From positions 32,741,683-32,805,682 of the forward strand of contig CM055101.1 in NCBI GenBank assembly GCA_029204225.1: a DNA stretch of 64,000 bases, written 5' to 3'. The DNA is from Diphasiastrum complanatum (Eukaryota > Streptophyta > Lycopodiopsida > Lycopodiales > Lycopodiaceae). Made by a program: the position numbers and the translations under genes. The notes under the pieces are model-generated. The model was not told the DNA's origin. It saw only the letters and a list, made by a program, of their open reading frames with translations, and made no database searches. Of this stretch, positions 52,641 through 64,000 are shown piece after piece. Position 1 is the first letter of the stretch; each line of letters opens with the position of its first letter.

Positions 52641-53879
52641 AACTGAACTAATTCACCTACCAAGATCCACATGTGTAACTGCATGCATGTATGTTGCATG
52701 TACTGCATGTCAACTCATAAAGCTGCCTAGACATGTGTAGATCACAGAAACTACTTTGCATGTTGCATGCATTGATTGTATGTGGCTTGCATGCATACAG
52801 TAGGACTTTGCATGTTATCTAAACTACTGCATGTCATCAAAATTGAACCTATCTAACTCAAATCTGAGCTACACTAGAAGGATATTTGCTCAATTCACAC
52901 TCCTTTTATGTACAACATGAAATTTAGTGGAAATCACCATGGACATGGCCCTAAACTCGAAATAGGAAGATAATTTTTTAATAATCTACACAATCTTCAG
53001 CAGATATTTGAATTCCTTTGCCTCCTCTTCTCTGTAGAGGTGCCAAATTAGTAGGGAGATCCAAATGTAGATGATACAATGTTGTCATAACAAAAACAAG
53101 AAAGTAATCAGATGCATCAAAGTACTAAAAATAGATTTTTTAAAACAAAACAAAGTACTTATCTTTTATTATATTATATACTTTGTGCCGTCAATCCATT
53201 GATTTTGCTTTTCTACTTGATTCAAATTTCGAGATGGTGCTCATATTTTCATTCCAGTGGGAAGATGGAGCTCATATTTGGAGATGGCGCTCATATTTTC
53301 ATTCCAATCTGAAGATGGCGCTCAAATTTTCATTCTAGTGGAGGGAATGCATATTCATACATTTTGCTTTTTTCCCTGATTTGAATTTGGGGATGGTGGT
53401 CATATTCTGGATCCAATGAGAGTATTGCCCTCTTCGTAACCAATGGAGGGAATGTATTTTCAAATTTAGAAAAGTTAGACTGTGAACAGTTTAGAGTTCT
53501 TAACTGTGATAGTAGACACTATGGTTAGATCATTGGGAGTTGGAGAGGCCTTGGGAATTGGGGAGGCCTTGGGGGCAAACAAATAAACAATATCATTTTC
53601 ATTTATTTCTGTATCCTACATGGCATTCCTTAAAGGGTCTTTTTGATATTGAGAACTCCTCTAATGCACTGTCTAGGATTGAATGTTCAACTTATTGATT
53701 TATTTCAAGTTGTCACTAAACACATGTTCCAATCACCCAAAAGTTGATAGAATAGTAGTGCTTGTTGACATAATGTTCGTGTTTTCAAGCTTGTACTCAT
53801 ACATGCGAGAAAAAGTTCAAGACCGGACCACCGCTCTTAGCACTTTATGTAGATTATTTATTTTCATATTCTTCTTCAT
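52641..53879. other. No gene; TGCATG-rich tract and short minisatellite
   Basis: From 52,676 to 52,835 TGCATG or GCATGC occurs about ten times. From 53,230 to 53,335 the phrase GA(A)GATGGNGCTCATATTTTCATTC is repeated about four times with gaps. GGGAGTTGGAGAGGCCTTGG / GGGAATTGGGGAGGCCTTGG is a 20-bp duplication at 53,537-53,572. No coding motif was found. Confidence 0.6.
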
Positions 53880-54200
53880 ATTCGGATAGCATCTTCCAAA
53901 GAATGGAGGACATTCTGTTTGCACTCATTCTGGTAATCGGCTGGCAAGCCACAAATGAACTGCCACTATGCCAATTTCCTATAAAAAGGCGGCACCTTGG
54001 CTAGATAACCCAAGAACTCTTGGACATAGGTGTCCAATTCTCGGTTGCCCATTCTGTAGTTAATAAAGCGAATATAAAGTTCAGAATTGTCAATCGTGAT
54101 GAAAAATTATGGAATTCCTCCAAGAATCCAGCCCAAGTCACAAGTTTCACAGATATACTTATACCCTCCAAGGCCCATGCACCACTAGTGGTGCACCGTG
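53880..54200 (-). pseudogene. Gypsy gag fragment (minus strand)
   Basis: Minus-strand reading gives TWAGFLEEFHNFSSR in one frame and, after a frameshift, MGNRELDTYVQEFLGYLAKV followed by FYRKLAQWQFICGLPADYQN, the central part of a Ty3/Gypsy gag. It shares orientation with the Gypsy integrase at 49-50.4 kb. The two may be the ends of one element whose middle was lost or displaced by the LTR and Penelope-like insertions between them. Confidence 0.65.
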
Positions 54201-55199
54201 ACACCTCATTGGACACCTCTGCAGCCTATCTGGGCCACATCATCCAGTTTCTCAATGACTCACTAATAGACCCATATAAATCCACCATTATGAGTTTAGG
54301 CCTACAACCAATAACTATGACCATATGCACATAATGTCGGAAATAGGTGAGTGATGGAATGCGGAAACTTCCCACTTCCAATGCATGACTACGCCTATAA
54401 AAAATTGAACAAAGCAGTAGTGATGGAAATCACGTTCAATCTTTAGCAACTAACTTTCGCTAGATACTAAGTGATTATGTAGCCAAACATAAAGTATTGA
54501 ATTCTCAGACAATTTCTATCAGTTACAAAAGCAATACAGAGATGCATGCATTCTGACAGAAACTGAACGCGATAAGAAAATAGTATTGATCCAGAAAAAC
54601 AAGATCAGATGCTAACGAGTGCAAGACAATAGCGGATAGAAATCATGCACTCTAAAGATGTCTCTGAGTAACTGAGAATAAGTCTGAAATAAGCAACTCT
54701 GCTGATAAACAATAGCGCAATAGCAACTCTAAAATAAATCTCTAAAAGACCGAGCTAGAATGCTCAAGAGAGTTCAAGTTTGAAAGCTTGATAGAGAGCT
54801 AACAACAATACTTTCTGATTGTGAATGATCTACTTGATGAGAGCGCATGAACCGTCGTGTAATAACAATCAACTCCTTCACAATACACAATAACATTTTG
54901 ACTTACTTGATAATGAGATGTATGAACAACTGACTTATACTAAGTAATTAGGTCATCAAATGCGATTGCCAGTTGGTTGGTGTCCGCTGGCATTCATCCA
55001 GTTCTTCTCAGAAGTTACTTGCTGATAAGCGATGACAATTGGCCGTAAACAGTTTGTCTACATAAATGAACGTGAATTGTCATTCTGCATAAATGAACGT
55101 AAACTGCCACATGCAAAAAATGCGACACTGCATTTTTACTCATGATTTCTGACAGGTGAAAAATGCAAAAAAGATGACTCTGCATTTTTGCACGTAATT

Positions 55200-55680
55200 C
55201 GCGAATATCTTTGATTCGATGGAATCGAACAACTTGTAGGCTTGATCTAAAGTAGTGTACTTGATGAAAATACATTTGATACTCTGGAAGTCGAGTTTTT
55301 TCTTGAGATAATGAGGAATCTGCGCATAAGCAGTACATCCAAAAACTTGTAAGTTTGATAGAGAAGGTTTGGTACTTGTCCAAACTTCGAATGGTGTTTT
55401 TTCTGAGAGAACTTTAGTAGGACATCTGTTCTGAATATAGGTTGTTGTTGAAACAGCTTCAGCCAAGAAGGACTTCAAAAGTGTCGCATGTGATAACATG
55501 CACTTTTCCTATTCGACTAAGGTTCTGTTCTTGCTCTCAGCAAGACCATTTGACTGAGGTGAATATGAGGTAATGTATTGTTGTTCAATGTCATTGTTGA
55601 GACAATACTCCTTGAATTCGGTGGAGATATATTCTCCTTTGGGCGTACAAAGCTTACATTGGATATTATCTTGCATGTAT
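55200..55680 (-). pseudogene. Copia integrase fragment
   Basis: Minus-strand reading: CTPKGEYISTEFKEYC, where the expected catalytic Asp region (RTDNGGEF) has changed, then SYSPQSNGLAESKNRTLVE with the Glu retained. An in-frame TAG follows. The C-terminal part continues LSHATLLKSFLAEAVSTTTY, KTPFEVWTSTKPSLSNLQVF and GCTAYAQIPHYLKKKLDFQS. It ends where the truncated 3' LTR begins. Confidence 0.85.
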
Positions 55681-56386
55681 AAGCATGGATGTACTAAAAG
55701 TACATGACACTCCCCCTATTTAAACATTTTTGTCCTAAAAAATGAAGACGCTTGTCTGATCAACTTGATCGCCTTGGTTAAGTAGTCATGATTGAGAATG
55801 TGTCATCCCAAAAAATTATTGCCTCATTACAAATCCAAAGTCGTTGAATTGAATCCATTTTGCTAGCTTCAGATTGTAATCCTTGTGTCCATGAAGAAAA
55901 ACTGATGGTCAAAGAAGAGTTTGATGAAGCACCATATTGCTTGTTGGTAACCAATCTGTATGGATTGGACAGAGTGTGTCACTACAATATTCTCTTTTGT
56001 CTACTTCCTCGACATCATGCCAATTCGGATGCTTATCCAATTCCCTTGGATTCTTGGTTTTGTCTTGCATCCGGCTCTTCTGCATAACTGCCAATCCATA
56101 TTGTTTGACCAATTTGATGAAGAAAATTACAAATCTATCATAAAAAATGGTAGTCATGAATGGTTGTTCGTATATAAATGCTTCATATGAAGTACTCGGC
56201 ATGAATATTCACATCATGTCGTATGATGAAGCATATCTCTGGGCATACTGTTGACCAAAATATATTTCTTCAAATCTGGACAAGTGTTCACTCAAATTTG
56301 GCCAAGACAAGTTAGCTCCATTGAAGTCTGCTTCTGTCAGTTTGGATTTTTAAATGACCAAACTTCTTTCCAAGTTCTGGCTTCAG

Positions 56387-56690
56387 CTATGTGGCCAATC
56401 TGAGTATATGATATATTGAGGATAATAAGCGCAAAAGCTTTACCATCCTTCTACTTCCATTTCGAGTCGTTTGTGTCATCTTCGGCTTCACTTCGATACC
56501 TATAACAACATCCTGCAACTCATTGGCGTTTAGCAAGGTCTTCATCTTAAATTTCCATAAATGATAATTGAATCCATTCAGCTTGTCTGTGATAAGACTG
56601 GCCTTTACTTTGAGAATCCATCTAGAACTTAATATTGTCAATAATTTGATTGTCTTTAAGAGAAAGATGCTATGTTGCATTACAATTGGA
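56387..56690 (-). pseudogene. Copia gag N-terminal fragment
   Basis: Minus-strand frame with KASLITDKLNGFNYHLWKFK, MKTLLNANELQDVVIGIEVK and P-K, the usual start of Copia gag, about 130 bp from the primer site. Downstream (56,200-55,900) a frame with FFIKLVKQYGLAVMQKSRMQ may be the decayed zinc knuckle. Confidence 0.75.
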
Positions 56691-58068
56691 AATCAATTCT
56701 CTGATACTGAAACAAATTGATTCGAACTGAAGAATAATTTGATATTGCGAAAGATATCAAGTATAAGAGCTTGCGCTCTGATATAGTATTAGGCCATGAA
56801 GAAGAATCAATGCTCTAATACCATGTTGGAAAGAGGTGTATAAAAGATAGGTCGAATAAGATTCTAATAAAAAAAAATTGAATGACAAGAAAGAAAACTT
56901 ATCGTGCTCAGCGGAATAAACTATCTTCTTCTTTCTTCATGCATAACTACACCTATCAATTTCGAACAAAACAATAGTGATTGAAATCACGTTCGATCTT
57001 ATAGTAACTAACTTTGAAATCATTAGTACTACAGTGATTACATAGCCAAACATTAAAGTATTGAATTATCAGACAAATAATCAGTCATGAAAAATTATAG
57101 AAACACATGGCATTCTAAGATGAAGCTGAACGCAATAAGAAGATAGTATTGATTTAGTATGAAAGCGAAACAAATGTAAATGAGTACAACAAGTTGTGGA
57201 TCGAAGCCGTGTACTCTAAGCTATCTTTGAACGACTAAAATATAAGTCTGAATTAAGCGCAACTATTGATAAGCAGTGAGCGCAATAGTAATCTCTAATC
57301 AACTCTAAAGAATTGAGCTAGAATGCTCAAGAGTGTTCAAGCTCGCAGGCTTGAGAGAGAGAGAGAGAGGTAACTATTCAATACTTGATTTCAAAATTAA
57401 GATGTTGAAATATGAACAACTATTTATACTAAGCAATTAGGTCATCAAATGCGGCTGTCAGTTGGCTGCTGCTGGCATTCATCCAGTTCTTCTCAAAAAC
57501 TGCTTGTTGATAAGCAGTGACATTTGGTTGTAAACAGTCTGTCTACATAAATGAACATGATTTTCACTTTGCATAAATGAATGTAACTTTCATCAAAGAA
57601 AAAACAAAAAATGCGAGTTTTGTGAGAAATGCGACAATGTCGCAAAATCTCATTTCCTGAATATTGGTGTAGCCCCACACTTTGCCAAAGTCATTTCCTT
57701 AAAATTTGAGGCACTTTGAAAAAAAGTGCAAAAAATGTGACACTGTATTTTTACTCGCAATTTTTGACAGACAAAAAATACGAAAAATGCGACACTGCAT
57801 TTTTACTTGAAATTCCTGACAGGCGAAAAATGCGAAAAATACAACATTGTATTTTTACTTGCAATTTTTGACAGTGTTGTTTTAAGAGAAAATTGAATGT
57901 AGCAAAAAGGCGATAATGTCGGATTTTTTAGTGAGAGAAAATGTTCAACACTGTTGTCAAACTCCGTGTATTTTTGCAGACTGTGGGAGGATCCGCAGAA
58001 CTGGATAAACAGTTTGATGAAGATTAAAAACTGATTAGTCGATGAGTAGGAAGGAGAATAATCCAACA

Positions 58069-58181
58069 AAAACCACTATTTAGGCCTTTATTGACAAATA
58101 TGAAACTATCTCTAACTTGAGATTTCATTTTGGCCTCCAAAAATACCAAATAAGAACCAAACTAGTTGACAATTTTTCACA
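58069..58181 (-). repeat. LTR end fragment, inverted copy of the 50.6-kb LTR
   Basis: The reverse complement begins TGTGAAAAATTGTCAACTAG and stays collinear with 50,579-50,695 (GAGATAG(A/T)TT, TTGTCAATAAAGGCCTAAATAG). It is cut exactly where the Copia element's LTR ends (58068), suggesting the Copia element inserted into this LTR, but the other half is not found at 54,334. Confidence 0.8.
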
Positions 58182-59265
58182 GATCTCGACCCCCAATTAG
58201 GGTGGATCTTATGACCTATTAGGTTAGACATGTATGGATCATAGATAGCCCAAAATGCTCATATCTGAGACACTTATGTATAAATATGTGATGGATTTTC
58301 CATCCAATTATGAGTAAAATTGAGATCTTCCTTCATGACTAATTTTGGTCTATCATTTGTTTAATGATTGCTATTGGCATTTGGTTTTTTGTAGAGATTA
58401 GAAGGTTTGGAAGGTCCTGGTATAGTACATAGGCTGCAACAGGCCGTACATCCACACGTGTGAAGCTTTTTGCATGATTTTGGAGCCAATTTGTAAAGTT
58501 CAAACCAAGATAAGCTAGAAATCAATACACTGATTTGTGCTCTAGCTATTGGATGCTGTTTGGATCTTAATTAGGTGCTTTCTGCATTATTTCTAGGATC
58601 AATTGGACTTATTTTGTTGCATTTTCAACATGTAGTAGACCTTTTGAAACATGTTTTCAACTACATTCTAGCTATGCTTGTTCATTCCTTAGCATTGTCT
58701 TATAGCTTCTGGCTTGAGTTAGCAAGTATCTTTGCTCTTGTCATATCTAATTTGCCTTTTAGATCACAATTGTGGTCCACCTTATGAAAATTCATTGTTG
58801 CAATAATGATGCATGCCCCCCTACTGCTCTTAATTCTTCTTGACTAATCACAAATATTAGAAGCATCATCTATTTTCCTGATGTCCTTGTTTTGTGCCGT
58901 GTTGGCGAAGGTGCAGTTTCTTAAGGATACATAAGTATATTTCTTGATTGGTTTGGCTCAGTTGCTTAAATTTGTGCGTTTGGATTTCCTTTAAGCAACT
59001 GTGTTTTTGCCCTCTTTCTTTAATTGTAATTTTTTAAACAACCAATATATGGTGCGTATTGAAGCTACAACCACTTTTCTTGGCTTTCTAAAATTGCAAT
59101 GAGAAAGGACATCAGACATCCGATTGTAGAAAACGTGCAACTGATCTACTAAAGAAGAAGAAGATACTTTGATAGCACCGTGGTTGCCTCGAGAAAAAGC
59201 TTGCACGACCAGACAACCCAAAAGCCTAAGAATAATAAATGGAAAAAGATTTTTTTTTATGAGCT
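58182..59265. other. No gene; CACACGTGTG at 58,453-58,462
   Basis: AT-rich. The decamer CACACGTGTG shared with the LTRs of this window occurs in a TCCACACGTGTGAA context as at 51,015, so this may be part of another related LTR. The open frame at 58,575-58,787 has no motif. Confidence 0.45.
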
Positions 59266-60169
59266 TGAAGCTGCGGCGTACCAACACGGTAAGAAAAAGA
59301 ACAAGAGAAGCCAGTGGTGAAAGACAAAGCGCGATTTGCGGCAATAAAAGAAAATCTTTGTTTCCTTTGCAATAAACCTGGGCACCATGCTAAACAGTGT
59401 CTCGATAGAAAAAATAAGTCATTGAATTTCATGACGATGGATTTACCCACACATAAATTGAAAGTCGATTTATTGGATGGTTGTGATTGTACTTGTAATT
59501 TTAGTACATTTTCTCTCAAGCCTAATCAATTGTTTCGTGTAAGAGGCAATATTTTAGGAAAAAATGTAAATGTACTATTAGATTCCAGAAGTACTCACAA
59601 CTTTTTTAATTCTCTACTTGTACAGAAACTTCAGGTGCCCACCATGGCTAGCGATCACCGATATGTGGTCCATTTTGCCTCGGGGTTGGACATGAAAAAT
59701 TGGGATGTAAAAGTTCCAAATTTAGAGCTTTGGATGGAAGATCATGTTGAGCAACTCGCCTTCCACATAATGAATTTTGATAAGACTGATGTAATCCTTG
59801 GGTATGAATGCTTTTTCTATAAATCTGATTCATTAGTAATAGATTTCAAAAATCATAAACTGGTATTTAGAGATAAGTTTGATAAAGAGGTCTCTATTTT
59901 TGAGAGACTAATGTACTGCCAACGCCAATAATTTTCTCGGTTGGGTTAATAGAAAAACTTCTGATTATGAGCTTTTTCATTTAGTTTTAAAATCTTGTAT
60001 GCATTGTGATGTAGATGATGTGAATGTGTTTTCATGTTATAACACCAAAAATTTTCATCAATAACAATAGTTAATGCGAGATCTAAAATAAGAATTTAAT
60101 GAAGTTTTACCGAAACAACTATCTTACAGATCGGTGGACCATAAGATAGACTTACTGCCCGATAGTTCT

Positions 60170-60170
<1 letters not shown>
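59266..60170 (+). pseudogene. Gypsy gag-protease-RT fragment
   Basis: Plus strand. A 205-codon frame (59,314-59,931) has a CCHC knuckle CFLCNKPGHHAKQC and then a retropepsin-like segment, VNVLLDSRSTHNFFNSLLVQ. There the expected Asp-Ser-Gly reads Asp-Ser-Arg, so the protease would be dead. It is followed by FDKTDVILGYECFFYKSDS and IDFKNHKLVF. In the next frames the start of RT follows: LMRDLK-stop-EFNEVLPKQLSYRS then VDHKIDLLPDSS (about 60,074-60,165). The sequence then switches abruptly to CACTA transposase. No LTR was identified. Confidence 0.85.
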
Positions 60171-61813
<1,643 letters not shown>

Positions 61814-62129
61814 GTGAGAGCATACACTGTATTTCAACTCATTGTAATATTAATCATATTGCTCACATATACAATTACACTTTATTAATTGAGTAGTTGA
61901 CATCAAACAAAGAAGTCGACGCATGTGAGTACACAATTTGTGGTCATCATTTTTTTGTGATACATAAATTTTTTTATTCACTTGTGCATATGGCAACCAA
62001 TGTTGATAGAAAATGGAATTCAATGTGTTGATAGGTAACAAATTCCAAAAGTAAGATCCATTTACAATCCGTAACATATCATGGGTTTTACTGAGGGGCA
62101 TTAGTCACGGTATTAGCAAAGTGTCCTGG

Positions 62130-62205
62130 AATGCCTCTTGGCCCTCTGTACCCTCTCTATAACCCTCTTTATATCCCTCTCTATAACCCTCTCTATAGAT
62201 GTTCA
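62130..62205. repeat. CCCTCTCTATAA subterminal repeats of the CACTA element
   Basis: (A)CCCTCT(C/T)(T/A)ATA(A/T) recurs five times (CCCTCTGTA, CCCTCTCTATAA, CCCTCTTTATAT, CCCTCTCTATAA, CCCTCTCTATAG). Subterminal repeats of 10-20 bp are typical of CACTA ends and are bound by element-encoded proteins in En/Spm. Confidence 0.7.
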
Positions 62206-62344
62206 AAAAATAAGTTAAACTTTGGTAGGCTTATACCGAGGCCAAAAACCGGACTTGAGGCTCGAGCTTTCCGCTCCCCACGCGACTCATTTTAAAAACT
62301 ATCTTTCAAAAAAATGCTCCAAAAATGCCCTGGAAATCGCCCGT

Positions 62345-62356
62345 CCTCTTGTAGTG
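62345..62356 (-). mobile_element. CACTA terminal inverted repeat (3' end)
   Basis: CCTCTTGTAGTG is the reverse complement of CACTACAAGAGG, the standard terminus of plant CACTA elements. It lies about 540 bp after the transposase stop and just after the subterminal repeats. The presumed 3-bp target duplication would be the TAC that follows. I found no matching CACTACAAGA end upstream, so the other end is lost or outside. Confidence 0.8.
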
Positions 62357-64000
62357 TACCTACCTCTGAAAGGTATAAGATTTATCCATAAGACACTCTT
62401 TGAGCTTCCTATTATTTCTGAGTCATGAGTCATGAGTTATGAGTCATGAGTTTAATTAGCTACGTGATATTTCCCAAAATGGTTTACTATAGAATTATGT
62501 ATCCAAATTTCAATTTAAGTCTGTTGATACTGAAAAGTAGTGGCATTGCACACAACGGAGCATAAGCCTAATTGCAATTCCAAGATGGTTGGGCTTTTAT
62601 TCTTACTGTCTTTCCTAATGAGTTTAAGCATTAAAATGGCTTTTTTCTAAAATTGCAACTATTGTTTTTTCATTTTTCAATAATTTTAGTGTCTTGTAAT
62701 GGAAGTGTATGGGAAAGCCTTTTGGGATTGCCTTACAAAAGACAACAATATGTATTGTCAATGGAATTTATGCAAAATCCAGTAATAAAGTCAATGTCTT
62801 AAATCATAAGAGTATGTGCACATAAATATCTTTACCGCACATTGCTAAGTACTTTATTTCAAGAACTCGGTCTTTTAAATGCACCATATGCAAGTCGCAA
62901 ACAAAAAACAAATCCTCATGCTCTTGTTTTCTTGCATACCCACACTTTAGATGCTCCTTCATATGCAAGTCATAAATAGTAAAAAGTTTGAGTCTTTTTT
63001 TTTTTCTTGCATGTATTCCTAGGCTTTTAACCTAAATGGATCATTAGACTCTCAAAGTGCATGATGCACTAACATCATCACCAATAACAATAATCAAATA
63101 AACACAAAATTATTTCATACATTGAAACTGCACACAACAAATGTTTCTATTTTTGAGCAATTTGAATGTGAAATTTTAAAACTATTTTGCATAACTCCGT
63201 CTAAATTTTAAATATTTGCAAAATGTAGCATCTTACAAAATGATTAGTTGATTTTTGAATTGAGGATTCAAAATTTATGTGAATTCTAAAAAATCGTAAG
63301 GGCAAAAAAAAAAAGAGTCCTGTGCCATGTGCGATTTCTCGTTTCAAAAGATTTTGCATCATGTGTTTTTATTGCCATGTGCCATTTCTAGTTTCAAAAG
63401 ATTTCGCATTATGTGTTTTTATTGTTGTCATATCTCTATTGTGCACACACTCTCAATTGGAGTTCAATCCTTAAGATAATAAATGTAATCTAATCATTAT
63501 GTCACAATTCTAGTTTGAAAGTAACTAGTAGTTGAAAATAGGTAATTACATTGTCCAATTAGTTTTAAGCAATCACATCTTTTGGTCCTTTAAATTTGTT
63601 GCATGTTATTGTTTGATATTTGAGATCTCCTTCTTCGTGTTGCTTGATTTGTTGCAGTAGCTGTAACTGCTAATTTTCTGTTCTTCTGAATTCTTCCAAC
63701 ATGTGTTATATGAAGCTTTTGGACGCAACCAAATGCCTCCATTGCAAAACCACTACAATGCAAAGCAAATTTGAGTTCAAAAGCGAGTTATTGCTTCTCC
63801 AGCGCTGCAAGATCATCAGTTTTATGTCTGATCATTGCGTAACTGTGAAGATCCGCATCTTCCTTTAACGGAACGGATCAGATCGCAATCTGATGAAGAT
63901 TACGAACTTTTAACGAAGGTTTGAGTCGGTTTGGTCTGAATTCTGGATTGTATCAGGCGTGCGTCTTCAAGCGCACAGTAGCTCAGATGGCAAGCAAAAC
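62357..64000. other. No supported gene to the window end
   Basis: AT-rich. GAGTCATGAGT words repeat at 62,420-62,450. A tandem repeat with a 50-bp period (GCCATGTGCGATTTCTCGTTTC at 63324, similar at 63374) is present. A looser duplication with ATATGCAAGTC(G/A)(C/T)AAA lies at 62,887-62,990. The last 150 bp are less AT-rich and an ATG at 63987 starts MASK before the window ends. It could begin a gene but cannot be judged. Confidence 0.5.

Larger units (their letters stand above)
55126..57896. repeat. 52-bp tandem repeats inside both Copia LTR copies
   Basis: CACTGTATTTTTACT-type units recur at 57,741, 57,793 and 57,845 (exact 52-bp steps) in the right LTR. The same unit occurs twice, 52 bp apart, at 55,126 and 55,178 in the left LTR. 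Each unit contains GCGACACTG and a TTTTTGACAG end. Confidence 0.8.
54335..58068 (-). mobile_element. Deleted Copia element with unequal LTRs
   Basis: Minus-strand element. Right (5') LTR 56,824-58,068 starts TGTTGGAAAG and ends AATCCAACA. An iMet-type primer site (TGGTATTAGAGC on the minus strand, 56,812-56,823) abuts it. Left (3') LTR starts TGTCGGAAAT at 54335 and matches the right one for about 750 bp. It then breaks off near 55,195 directly in integrase sequence, so the rest of the LTR plus RT and RNase H are gone. Remaining coding pieces are gag LNGFNYHLWKFKMKTLL (about 56,590) and integrase (55,680-55,200). Flanks do not show a matching target duplication. Confidence 0.75.

Noticed and set aside
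63987-64000. ATG at the right edge (MASK) as the start of a gene
   Set aside because: Only four codons are visible. It cannot be supported.

Overview
The window looks like nuclear DNA of a land plant with a large, retrotransposon-rich genome. The sequence shows AT-rich intergenic DNA, an intron-rich gene with GT-AG introns up to 8.3 kb, a plant-type TATA box, Copia and Gypsy LTR retrotransposons with tRNA-iMet or tRNA-Asp type primer sites, a CACTA transposon end, and two Penelope-like reverse transcriptase relics. A seed-free plant (fern or lycophyte) is my inference. It rests on an IMP-specific 5'-nucleotidase (ISN1) gene, a family I do not associate with flowering plants, and on the mix of transposon families. 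I cannot name the species.

Layout. 0.5-20 kb: decayed transposon DNA. This holds a broken transposase-like gene (0.5-1.15 kb), a Gypsy 5' LTR with primer site, minisatellite leader and gag (about 4.5-8 kb), a 94-bp tandem repeat in which every unit carries a palindrome (8.0-8.3 kb), a broken multi-domain transposase-like gene (10.0-13.4 kb) and a Copia gag-protease relic on the minus strand (16.8-18.1 kb). 20.5-37.8 kb: the one gene that looks intact, an ISN1-like gene on the plus strand. I could join eight exons into a 620-codon reading frame with all intron phases agreeing, including an 18-nt microexon. Its 8.3-kb first intron contains a Penelope-like element between two diverged copies of the exon 1/intron 1 boundary.

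39.7-62.4 kb: a nest of mobile elements. A short-LTR Copia start (39.7 kb) is interrupted just after its primer site by a complete 5.5-kb non-autonomous Copia-type element (39,955-45,447; paired 653-654 bp LTRs, 5-bp target duplication, gag-protease but no reverse transcriptase). The remnant of a plus-strand Copia pol lies at 47.3-48.6 kb. Next come a minus-strand Gypsy integrase, a separate LTR with primer site, a second Penelope-like RT with altered catalytic residues, a Gypsy gag piece, and a deleted minus-strand Copia (54.3-58.1 kb). A Gypsy gag-protease-RT fragment then joins directly to a CACTA transposase fragment that ends in a CACTA terminal repeat at 62,356. The last 1.6 kb has no gene I can support.

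Only the ISN1-like gene appears able to make a host protein. Everything else that codes is transposon-derived and nearly all of it is broken. The 5.5-kb Copia-type element still has two long open frames and is the youngest-looking insertion. Splice sites, starts and element ends were read by eye.
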